6,306 nt of DNA from Clostridiales bacterium. GTDB taxonomy: Bacteria > Bacillota > Clostridia > Oscillospirales > Oscillospiraceae. The translations under genes were made by a program, and so were the position numbers. Below, in pieces: positions 1 to 5,976 of the stretch; positions within the stretch are counted from its first letter, which is position 1, and each line of letters begins with the position of its first letter. The stretch is taken from positions 1 to 6,306 of the forward strand of contig JAJQFX010000284.1 of the NCBI GenBank assembly GCA_021200895.1, given 5' to 3'. The notes beneath the pieces were generated by a model. The model had not been told where the DNA came from, searched no databases, and saw only the letters and a program-made list of their open reading frames with translations.

Positions 1-20
1 TTTCTCGGCGGAGCGAGAAA
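1..20. repeat. Hairpin core, copy 1 (cut by window edge)
   Basis: The first 20 bases are identical to 2570-2589. They form a 7-bp stem (TTTCTCG with CGAGAAA) around a six-base GCGGAG loop. In the second copy the stem is 12 bp, so this copy probably extends to the left of the window. The bases that follow it (21-85) differ from the second copy. Its position, before a gene-free region, suggests the 3' end of whatever transcription unit lies upstream; that role is inferred. Confidence 0.6.
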
Positions 21-85
21 GGGGGCCCGCCGGGAGGGCAAACGCCTTATTGCCTTATGGTATCCTTGCCCAAGGGGTGCAAAAC

Positions 86-103
86 CCTTAAATTGATGAC
101 ATT
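86..103 (+). repeat. CCTTAAATTGAT box, copy 1
   Basis: This 18-base sequence matches 2665-2682 at 17 of 18 positions (G instead of A at position 98). It lies 65 nt after hairpin core copy 1; the second box lies 75 nt after core copy 2. The two boxes therefore share order, orientation and approximate spacing. A short inverted repeat (AAGGG at 72-76 with CCCTT at 85-89) overlaps this copy. Its function is unknown: it may be a promoter element, a processing site or the remnant of a duplicated intergenic segment. Confidence 0.55.
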
Positions 104-195
104 GCCCTGAACGGGGAGGGGGCGACGACAGCCTGAGGGGCTCTTTGGTACATTTAACCGGAAGCCTGATTTCCGTGTGTTTTCTCCGCTTCCTG

Positions 196-224
196 TTGCT
201 TTTTCGCTCCATTCGCGCTAAAAT
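196..224 (+). promoter_or_regulatory. Candidate sigmaA promoter for the two-component operon
   Basis: TAAAAT at 219-224 matches five of six positions of the -10 consensus. TTGCTT at 196-201 is a weak -35 (TTG conserved) at the ideal 17-nt spacing. Transcription would start near 231, giving a leader of about 50 nt before the response regulator start at 284. The leader contains GGGG (236-239) able to pair with CCCC (250-253). No operator for the response regulator itself could be identified. Confidence 0.5.
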
Positions 225-283
225 AGGGGTAACATGGGGTGTGGTCAAGCCCCGCAGCCGACTTGAGCGAAAAGGAGCAGCTT

Positions 284-961
284 ATGCGCATTCTGATTGT
301 GGAAGATGAAAAACGTCTGGCCCAGACCCTGGGGGACCTGATGGAGGCCCATCACTTCACCGCCGACCTCTGCCATGACGGGGAGACGGGGCTGGATAAC
401 GCCCCGTCCGGCATCTACGACGCCATCATCCTGGATGTCATGCTGCCGGGGATGGACGGCTTCACCGTGGTGCGGCGGCTCCGCCAGGCGGGAAACCGCA
501 CCCCGGTGCTGATGCTCACCGCCCGGACGGAGGTGACTGACCGGGTCTCCGGTCTGGACTGCGGCGCGGATTACTACCTGACCAAGCCCTTCGACTCCGA
601 GGAGCTGATGGCCTGCCTCCGGGCCATCACCCGCCGCAAAACCGACGGCGGCGACAGCAACGTCCTCATCTACGGCGACCTGCGGCTGGAGCTGGCCTCC
701 TGCCTGCTGGTGTGCGGGGAGCGGTCTGTGCGCCTGAGCCGGAAGGAATTTGAAATCATGGGCAAGCTGATGTCCAACGGGGACTGGGTAGTGACCAAGG
801 AATCCCTGCTCCTGTCCGTCTGGGGCTACGAGTCCAACGCGGAGGACAACAACGTGGAGGTCTACATCTCCTTCCTGCGGAAGAAGCTGGCCCATTTGAA
901 GAGCAACGTCTCCATCAAGACCCTGCGGATGCTGGGGTACCACTTGGAAGTGAAGCCATGA
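284..961 (+). CDS. OmpR/PhoB-family response regulator
   Basis: This is a 225-residue DNA-binding transcription regulator, the usual length for the OmpR/PhoB family. The N-terminal receiver domain (about 1-117) shows the acidic pair E7/D8, phosphoacceptor D51 in ILDVMLPGMDG, T79, Y98 and K101 in the LTKPF motif. The winged-helix effector (about 127-225) has the expected RLSRKEFEIM segment, the VWGY motif near 179-182, a recognition-helix region NNVEVYISFLRKKL, and a terminal RMLGYHL wing. The start at 284 is chosen because AAGGAG (272-277) lies 6 nt upstream and the protein then begins MRILIVEDE, as is typical. An in-frame ATG at 239 would add 15 residues but lacks a ribosome binding site. 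The stop overlaps the kinase start in ATGA, so the two are translationally coupled. It should be phosphorylated by that kinase. Target genes cannot be inferred. Confidence 0.96.
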   Translation: MRILIVEDEKRLAQTLGDLMEAHHFTADLCHDGETGLDNAPSGIYDAIILDVMLPGMDGFTVVRRLRQAGNRTPVLMLTARTEVTDRVSGLDCGADYYLTKPFDSEELMACLRAITRRKTDGGDSNVLIYGDLRLELASCLLVCGERSVRLSRKEFEIMGKLMSNGDWVVTKESLLLSVWGYESNAEDNNVEVYISFLRKKLAHLKSNVSIKTLRMLGYHLEVKP

Positions 962-2241
962 ACGTGATCCGGAAGCTGCGATGGAAGTTCGTGCTGATCA
1001 ATATGCTGATCGTCACGGCGATGCTGGTGTTTATCAGCACGTTTTTCATCGTCTCCGTCTCTGACAGCCTGCGGGAGGACAGCATTGACCTCCTGAATCA
1101 GGTCATCCTGCAGGACGGGATGCCCATGTTTTCCATCGGAAAGAATCAGGAGCAGGAGGGCGGCGGCCAGTTCTTTGACGAAGGGAACGGCGTCTCCCTG
1201 CCCTATTTCACCGTGTCCGTTCTGATGACAGGACAGGCCGTGGTGGTCACCAATCAGTTCTATGACCTGGATGAGGACACCATCGAGACGGTGGTCAGCC
1301 TGTGCCTGGAGCAGGAGGAGACTTCCGGCGTGCTGGAGGACTATCACCTCCGCTACCTCCGCTCTTCCACCGTCTCCGGCTGGCGGCTGGCCTTTGCCGA
1401 CATCAGCCAGGAGGAGAGCACCATTCGCAGCGTGGTGCAGAATACCATGCTCATGTCCTTGGCCGCCTTCGCCGCCTTCTTCCTCATCAGCATCCTGCTG
1501 GCCCGGTGGGCGGTGCATCCGGTGGAGCAGAGCTGGCAGCAGCAGCGGCAGTTCGTGGCCGATGCCAGCCATGAGCTGAAGACCCCCCTGACGGTGGTGC
1601 TGTCCAGCGCCGACATGATGGAAAAGCACGGCGCCACCATGACGGACAAGGAGCGGCGCTGGCTGGAGAACATTCAGGCCAGTTCCCTCCAGATGAAGGA
1701 GCTGGTGGAGGAGCTGCTGGTGCTGGCCCGCAGCGACGCCGACGAGTCCAGGGCCAACCCCCATACGCTGCTGAACCTCAGCGACCTGACGGAGGACACC
1801 CTGCTCCAGTTTGAGGCCGCCCTGTTCGAGAGCGGCCACCTGCTGGAGGCGGAGGTGGCCCCTGACCTGTATGTCTCCGGCGATGGGGGCAAGCTGAAAC
1901 GGCTGCTGGAGATTTTGCTGGACAACGCCCGGAAGTACGCCGCCCAGGACAGCACCGTCCAGGTGTTCCTGGCCCCGGAGGGGGCCAAGCGGGTGCGGCT
2001 GGAGGTGCGCAATCAGGGGGAGCCCATCCCCGCCGACCAGCTGGAGCGGATTTTTGAGCGCTTTTACCGGGCCGACCAGGCCCGCACCAGCGAGGGCTTC
2101 GGCCTGGGCCTGCCCATCGCCCGCACCATCGCCCAGGAGCACGGCGGCAAAATCTGGGCCGCCTCCAACGACGCGGAGGGCACCCGGTTCTTCGTCAGCC
2201 TGCCCAGGGCCAAGGCCCCCGCGGCGGAGCGGGGGACGTAG
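958..2241 (+). CDS. Membrane sensor histidine kinase (two-component partner)
   Basis: This 427-residue kinase should phosphorylate the adjacent response regulator. Two membrane segments (about 11-33 and 163-184) bracket an extracytoplasmic sensor region of about 128 residues with no motif I recognise. After the second segment only about 20 residues (including HPVE) precede the HisKA domain, so a full HAMP domain (about 50 residues) does not fit. The H box is SHELKTPLT with phospho-acceptor H205. The HATPase_c domain has the N box LLDNARKYA (N323), a divergent G1 box reading NQGEPIP (352-358) in place of the common DxGxGI, an F box ERFYR, and a G2 box GFGLGL (380-385). The overall form resembles short-linker clostridial VanS/BaeS-like kinases. 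Translation starts within the ATGA overlap with weak upstream GGAAG. The ligand is unknown. Confidence 0.95.
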   Translation: MNVIRKLRWKFVLINMLIVTAMLVFISTFFIVSVSDSLREDSIDLLNQVILQDGMPMFSIGKNQEQEGGGQFFDEGNGVSLPYFTVSVLMTGQAVVVTNQFYDLDEDTIETVVSLCLEQEETSGVLEDYHLRYLRSSTVSGWRLAFADISQEESTIRSVVQNTMLMSLAAFAAFFLISILLARWAVHPVEQSWQQQRQFVADASHELKTPLTVVLSSADMMEKHGATMTDKERRWLENIQASSLQMKELVEELLVLARSDADESRANPHTLLNLSDLTEDTLLQFEAALFESGHLLEAEVAPDLYVSGDGGKLKRLLEILLDNARKYAAQDSTVQVFLAPEGAKRVRLEVRNQGEPIPADQLERIFERFYRADQARTSEGFGLGLPIARTIAQEHGGKIWAASNDAEGTRFFVSLPRAKAPAAERGT

Positions 2242-2246
2242 GGGTG

Positions 2247-2272
2247 GCGCTGCCGCCGGTATAGCGCGTTTT
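2247..2272 (+). terminator. Possible intrinsic terminator of the two-component operon
   Basis: Six bases after the kinase stop, GCGC (2247-2250) pairs with GCGC (2264-2267). The stem extends inward through T-GCC with GGT-A, with a two-base bulge and a three-base loop. One base later comes TTTT (2269-2272). The hairpin is GC-rich and well placed but the T tract is short, so termination may be partial and read-through into the following structured region is possible. Confidence 0.45.
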
Positions 2273-2299
2273 AGTCAAAAAAGCAATGGATGATTACGC

Positions 2300-2551
2300 C
2301 TGTTAATGAAAGGCAAAGACCTTGCCGCACAGTCAGATATTATCCATCGTTGGATGATAAAATTGCACGTTCCGCCCGCCAACGGCAGGGTGGAACGGCA
2401 ATCCCTGCCAGCCGCCATGGGCGGCAGTCTCACCAGTGAGAAGTCACATCGTCTGTTGCCTGACAGACCACCTGATTGAGGGACAAGGCGCTAGCCGGTT
2501 GCCTGATACGGGGAGATTCTTAAGAGGGGGGCCACAGGGCCCCCTCTTGAG
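2300..2551 (+). ncRNA. Candidate structured non-coding RNA (possibly raiA class)
   Basis: This gap lacks a credible gene and is packed with stems: GGCAA/TTGCC (2312-2316/2322-2326); 9 bp (2338-2346/2351-2359); a 13-bp stem with one GU pair and one bulge (2368-2380/2384-2397, loop AAC); 6 bp (2411-2416/2420-2425); 4 bp (2429-2432/2437-2440); 6 bp (2451-2456/2463-2468); and a 12-bp closing hairpin (2519-2530/2540-2551). Longer-range pairing is possible between GGTGG (2389-2393) and CCACC (2468-2472), and between TCCCT (2402-2406) and AGGGA (2479-2483). Size, free-standing position and multibranched layout resemble the raiA RNA class of Firmicutes and Actinobacteria. That assignment comes from memory of the class and is not proven. 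The 5' end is uncertain: an extended -10 (TGATAAAAT, 2355-2363) would start the RNA near 2368-2370, which would exclude the first two stems. The strand is inferred from the promoter and the flanking genes. Confidence 0.5.
2355..2363 (+). promoter_or_regulatory. Extended -10 element inside the structured gap
   Basis: TGATAAAAT contains the TGn extension followed by TAAAAT, five of six matches to the -10 consensus. No convincing -35 lies 16-18 nt upstream. Transcription would begin near 2370, at the base of the strongest hairpin in the gap. The element also forms part of the right arm of the 2338-2359 hairpin, so it could simply be an RNA stem. Confidence 0.35.
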
Positions 2552-2563
2552 CCGCCCTCTTTT
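2519..2563 (+). terminator. Strong hairpin closing the structured gap, possible terminator
   Basis: Bases 2519-2530 pair with 2540-2551 in a 12-bp stem with one GU pair. The core is AAGAGGGGG with CCCCCTCTT, and the apical loop can add two more G-C pairs. The only T-rich run nearby is TCTTTT at 2558-2563, seven bases beyond the stem, so this is not a textbook intrinsic terminator. It could equally be the 3' domain of the candidate RNA. Confidence 0.4.
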
Positions 2564-2564
2564 G

Positions 2565-2594
2565 CTGCTTTTCTCGGCGGAGCGAGAAAAGCAG
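2565..2594. repeat. Perfect 12-bp hairpin, core copy 2
   Basis: CTGCTTTTCTCG (2565-2576) pairs perfectly with CGAGAAAAGCAG (2583-2594) around a six-base GCGGAG loop. The central 20 bases (2570-2589) are identical to 1-20. No T tract follows on the + strand. Perfect pairing and recurrence suggest a dispersed intergenic hairpin family of this genome, used at the 3' ends of transcription units or as a bidirectional terminator. Confidence 0.65.
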
Positions 2595-2601
2595 GCCCCC
2601 G

Positions 2602-2619
2602 CTTCCCTGGCAAGGGAAG
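2602..2619. other. Third hairpin in tandem
   Basis: CTTCCCT (2602-2608) pairs with AGGGAAG (2613-2619) around the four-base loop GGCA. It can be extended by GGC (2594-2596) with GCC (2620-2622) across a bulge. It lies seven bases after the 12-bp hairpin and has no T tract, so it may be a folding unit of the transcript rather than a terminator. Confidence 0.45.
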
Positions 2620-2664
2620 GCCGGACAAATCCTTTATAACGAACTTTTCCTAAGAAACGCGGGG

Positions 2665-2682
2665 CCTTAAATTGATAACATT
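2665..2682 (+). repeat. CCTTAAATTGAT box, copy 2
   Basis: This is the second occurrence (17 of 18 identical) of the box at 86-103. It lies 51 nt upstream of the glycerophosphotransferase start. The bases before it (CTTTTCCTAAG against CTTGCCCAAG in copy 1) also look related, so the similarity probably reaches back to about 2631. A weak promoter reading is possible (TTTTCC at 2645-2650, 16 nt, TTAAAT at 2667-2672); copy 1 has TTGCCC, 16 nt, TTAAAT. Confidence 0.55.
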
Positions 2683-2686
2683 ATCA
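2673..2686. promoter_or_regulatory. Small inverted repeat upstream of the transferase gene
   Basis: TGATA (2673-2677) and TATCA (2682-2686) form a perfect inverted repeat around ACAT. It lies 47 nt before the transferase start and overlaps the recurring box. The corresponding site in copy 1 is not palindromic. It could be an operator for a small dimeric repressor or chance symmetry in an AT-rich patch. Confidence 0.25.
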
Positions 2687-2733
2687 TCTCCCCACCCCAA
2701 CGCACAACCCACAAAGAAATGAGGACAGATCCT

Positions 2734-5700
2734 ATGGCTCAGCCCAACGATACCCTGCAAACTCTTTCCCTGCCCATCGTCGCCACGGAACGGGCGCTTC
2801 AGGTGGAGCTTGTCTCCCCCGCGCCGGGGGAGGCCCTCCGCCTGACCCTCCGCTGCACCGGCGGCAGCTTCCCGGAAGGGGGGACGCACTACCTCCGCCT
2901 GTCCAACCAGGGGGAGACGGCCCACTGGTACGCCCCCGCATCGGTGGAGGGGAACCGGCTCACCGCCGACCTGACCGGCGTCGCGGCCCTGTTCGCCGGG
3001 CAGGAGGAGCCCGCCCAGCTGACCGTGTCCCTCGCCCACACCAGGGGGAAGGGGCTGGTCATCTGCCCTCTGCGGGGCGGGCAGTTCCGCCCTGTGCTGG
3101 ATAAGGGCAGCAGCTGCCCCTACCTGATGGACAACCGGGCAGTCTGGGGCGGGCCGGTAGCCGCCTTCCCACTGGAGGGGGTGGACTATGTGGCGCTGCC
3201 CCACTTCGTCCGCGGGAAGCAGCGGCGGGTGAATCTGGTGCTGGACGCCTACCCCCAGAGCCTGCGCTACTGGAGCCAGCTCCGCTATGGCATCGACTGG
3301 ATGGAGCTGCGGGGCGGCCGGTTCCTGCTGTCCGTCATCGCGCCGGAGGGCGCGCCGGTGCTGCGGGGCATCTCCATCCACCGGGCCTCCGGCAGCGAGG
3401 CGGGGGAGACCGTTTACCCCGTACAGGCGGGCCGCGCCTTGTTTGTGCAGAAGGAAAACCCCCAGCTTATAGGCCGCATCCTGGAGCCGTGCTGGGCGGA
3501 GGTGCCCCTGCCCACCCTGCCGTCGGACGGGGAACTGTGGCGCATCTCCGGCGTGTATGACGGCGGGGACGGAAGGGTGTACCACGTCCCCCTGTGCATC
3601 GTGGATGAGGACAGCCACCAGCGCATGGGCAACCTGGCCAACAGCCTGAGCCTGACCCCCGGGCCGCTGTGCTGCGGCCTGCAAATCACCGGTCTGGGCA
3701 GCCCTATGCTGTCCGTCAGCGACCAGCCTCCCTACCTGTGCCAGCAGGCGGAGGCGGACACCCTGGAGGAGGCCCTGGCGCGGGAGCTGCTCCTGCCCAT
3801 GGGCAACTTGTTCCTCCGGGACAGAGGGGGCGCGGACTGGAAGTGGCGCTTTTCCGTGGCCAACCTGCCTTTGGACGGGGACACCGAACTTATCATGCTG
3901 GCGGTGCGGAAGGACGGCACGCTGCTCTTCCCCGTCTCCGTAGTGGACGGGACGGGGGCGGACAAGGTGCTGGAGGCGGACTTCTCCGCCCTGCCCGGCC
4001 TGGTGGACAACACCCTCCCCACCCAATGGCGGCTGCGGCTGGCCATCCGCCGGGGCAAAGCCTTCGGCAACGTGGGCCTGCGCATCGCCGCCCGGACAGT
4101 GCGCACCGGCATCAACACGGAGGAAAAGTGGCGCAGCCGCTTCTTCACCTACGGCGCGCCCTTCGGGGCCTGCCAGATGATGGGGCAGACCCTGGAGGCC
4201 CTGGTCTGCTGCCCCCAGAACGGAGACTGCTCCCTCTCCCTGGGAGACCAAATGCGCCGCTATGAACGGCAGATGGTCTGCCGGGCGGAGGTACACAAGC
4301 TGCGGGGCACCCGGCTGAAACTGCGGGTGCAGTGCCCCAACTTGGCGCCGGGGACGTGGGACTCCTTCGCCCTGGTCTACCGCTACAAGCAGGAGGAGGC
4401 CCGGCAGGTGTACTTCTTCCCCGCCAAGCGCGTCAGGAAGGGGAGGGAGTACACCGAGCTGACGGCGGACTTCGACCTGTCCCAGCTGGAGTTCGCCCCC
4501 CTGTACTGGGACATCCGCACCGTGTTCCACGGCCGGGACGGGGTGGCCTACACCGCCCGCATCAATCCCCAGCTGGCGAAGGAGCAGCGCTGGTGCAAGA
4601 CCGAGGACAGCCCCCTGTACCGGCTGGAGGGGCAGGTGCGCCGGGTCACTGACCGCATCAGCGCCCAGGTGGAGCGGCTGTTCCACTCCAGCAGCTACCG
4701 CCAGGGGGAGGACATGAGCGTCTCCTTGTACAAGACGCTGGACAAGAGCTATGCCCTGGTCTGCCAGGCCTACAGCCCCTACTGCGGCTTCCTGTTCCGG
4801 GTGAAGGAGCGGCTTGCCCTGGTGCTGAGCAAGGTGTTCCGCCGCCGCCTGGCCCATAAGCACATCTTCCTGTGCTATGAGAAGTACGGCAGCATGGCCC
4901 AGGACAACGGCTTCTACTTCTTCCGGTACTGCATGGAAAACGGCATGGAGGAGAAGATGCACCGGAACATCTACTTCATCATCGACAAAGCCCAGCCCGA
5001 CTACTGGGAGCGGCTCCTGCCCTACAAGGACCATGTCATTCAGTTTATGAGCCTGAAGCATATGGTCTATATCCTGGCGGCCCGGCTGCTGATCTCCAGC
5101 GACTCCAAGGCCCACGCCTACGCCTGGCGGGCCAAGGAGAGCATCATCCTCCCCCGCATCAACCATGGGAAGAAGCTGGTGTTCCTCCAGCACGGGGTCA
5201 TCGCCCTGAAAAAGGTGAACTTCTTCTGGCAGAGCTCCAACTCCGCCGACCTGTTCATCACCTCCAACCAGCGGGAGTACGGCATCATCTGCCAGTACCA
5301 GGGCTACCCGCCGGAGAACGTGGTCATCACCGGCCTGGCCCGGTGGGACGTGCTGGAGGACAAGCCCATCCCGGAAAAGCACATCCTCCTGATGCCCACC
5401 TGGCGGAACTGGCTGGAGGAGGTCACGGACGAGGCCTTCGTGGCCAGCGACTACTATAAGAACTATATGGCCCTCATCAACGACCCCCGGCTGGAAGCCC
5501 TGCTGGAGCGGTACGACCTGTATCTGGACTTCTATATCCACCCGAAATTCCGGGAGTATATGGCCCAGTTCTCCATCAGCGGCAACCCGCGGGTGAAAAT
5601 GATACCCTTCGGCTCTGCGCCGCTGAACCAGCTGATGATGGAGTGCCGGATGCTGGTGACGGACTACTCCAGCGTGTGCTGGGACGTGTACTATCAGAAG

Positions 5701-5955
5701 AAACCGGTGCTGTTCTACCAGTTCGACGTGGAGCAGTACAACGAGACCACCGGCTCCTATATCGACCTGAACACCGAGCTGTTTGGCGACCAGGTGCTGA
5801 CCCCGGAGGCCCTGCTGGAAAAGCTGGAGGAGTACGCCAAAAGCGGCTTCGCGCTGCCGGAGCGGTACGCCGCCATGCAGCCCAGTATGTATGAGTATGT
5901 GGACAGAAACAACAGCCAGCGCATCTGTGAGGAAATCATGAAGCGGGGCTGGTGA
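2734..5955 (+). CDS. Large CDP-glycerol glycerophosphotransferase-family protein with beta-rich N-terminal modules
   Basis: This 1073-residue protein has no signal peptide or clear membrane helix and should act at the cytoplasmic face of the membrane. The C-terminal domain (about 708-1073) is a Glyphos_transf (TagF/TarL-like) domain. It shows LQHGV (818-822, where many relatives have WHGT), ITGLARWD (865-872), LMPTWR (886-891), YIHPKF (934-939), VTDYSS (975-980) and the following WDVYYQKKPVLFYQFD. Such enzymes transfer glycerol phosphate from CDP-glycerol to a growing surface polymer. The acceptor here is unknown and a polyol other than glycerol is possible. The first 610 residues form about four beta-rich modules (near 22-114, 187-290, 368-452, 517-611), the last ending in the pattern LTADFDLSQLEF-YWDIR-YTARI. 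A basic linker follows (about 612-707). The start at 2734 has GAGGA (2721-2725) 8 nt upstream; the in-frame ATG at 2719 has no ribosome binding site. It is probably co-transcribed with the next gene, 21 nt downstream. Confidence 0.9.
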   Translation: MAQPNDTLQTLSLPIVATERALQVELVSPAPGEALRLTLRCTGGSFPEGGTHYLRLSNQGETAHWYAPASVEGNRLTADLTGVAALFAGQEEPAQLTVSLAHTRGKGLVICPLRGGQFRPVLDKGSSCPYLMDNRAVWGGPVAAFPLEGVDYVALPHFVRGKQRRVNLVLDAYPQSLRYWSQLRYGIDWMELRGGRFLLSVIAPEGAPVLRGISIHRASGSEAGETVYPVQAGRALFVQKENPQLIGRILEPCWAEVPLPTLPSDGELWRISGVYDGGDGRVYHVPLCIVDEDSHQRMGNLANSLSLTPGPLCCGLQITGLGSPMLSVSDQPPYLCQQAEADTLEEALARELLLPMGNLFLRDRGGADWKWRFSVANLPLDGDTELIMLAVRKDGTLLFPVSVVDGTGADKVLEADFSALPGLVDNTLPTQWRLRLAIRRGKAFGNVGLRIAARTVRTGINTEEKWRSRFFTYGAPFGACQMMGQTLEALVCCPQNGDCSLSLGDQMRRYERQMVCRAEVHKLRGTRLKLRVQCPNLAPGTWDSFALVYRYKQEEARQVYFFPAKRVRKGREYTELTADFDLSQLEFAPLYWDIRTVFHGRDGVAYTARINPQLAKEQRWCKTEDSPLYRLEGQVRRVTDRISAQVERLFHSSSYRQGEDMSVSLYKTLDKSYALVCQAYSPYCGFLFRVKERLALVLSKVFRRRLAHKHIFLCYEKYGSMAQDNGFYFFRYCMENGMEEKMHRNIYFIIDKAQPDYWERLLPYKDHVIQFMSLKHMVYILAARLLISSDSKAHAYAWRAKESIILPRINHGKKLVFLQHGVIALKKVNFFWQSSNSADLFITSNQREYGIICQYQGYPPENVVITGLARWDVLEDKPIPEKHILLMPTWRNWLEEVTDEAFVASDYYKNYMALINDPRLEALLERYDLYLDFYIHPKFREYMAQFSISGNPRVKMIPFGSAPLNQLMMECRMLVTDYSSVCWDVYYQKKPVLFYQFDVEQYNETTGSYIDLNTELFGDQVLTPEALLEKLEEYAKSGFALPERYAAMQPSMYEYVDRNNSQRICEEIMKRGW

Positions 5956-5976
5956 CGGACAGAAAGGGCGGGCAAC

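Noticed and set aside
239..283. Upstream ATG at 239 as the start of the response regulator.
   Set aside because: It would add 15 non-family residues and has no ribosome binding site; the ATG at 284 has AAGGAG at ideal spacing and gives the canonical N-terminus.
245..943. A 232-codon open frame on the - strand opposite the response regulator.
   Set aside because: It mirrors the regulator's coding frame and has the same shadow composition; the regulator is clearly real.
862..2142. A 426-codon open frame on the - strand opposite the histidine kinase.
   Set aside because: Same compositional artefact; the translation has no domain, and the + strand encodes an intact kinase with all catalytic boxes.
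2436..2639. A 67-codon + strand open frame inside the structured gap.
   Set aside because: No ribosome binding site precedes it, it runs through several perfect hairpins, and its translation shows no recognisable feature. RNA structure explains the sequence better.
1..2682. The two intergenic copies as ends of a transposon carrying the two-component operon.
   Set aside because: The copies are direct rather than inverted, only short blocks are conserved, no transposase or target duplication is visible, and the intervening genes are ordinary chromosomal types.
2719..2733. Upstream ATG at 2719 as the start of the transferase.
   Set aside because: No purine-rich ribosome binding site lies before it, whereas GAGGA sits 8 nt before the ATG at 2734.
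2242..2733. A metabolite riboswitch or T-box leader controlling the transferase gene.
   Set aside because: I could not match any riboswitch or T-box core (no T-box TGGNACCGCG-type sequence), and several strong hairpins separate the structured region from the gene. It cannot be fully excluded without a covariance search.
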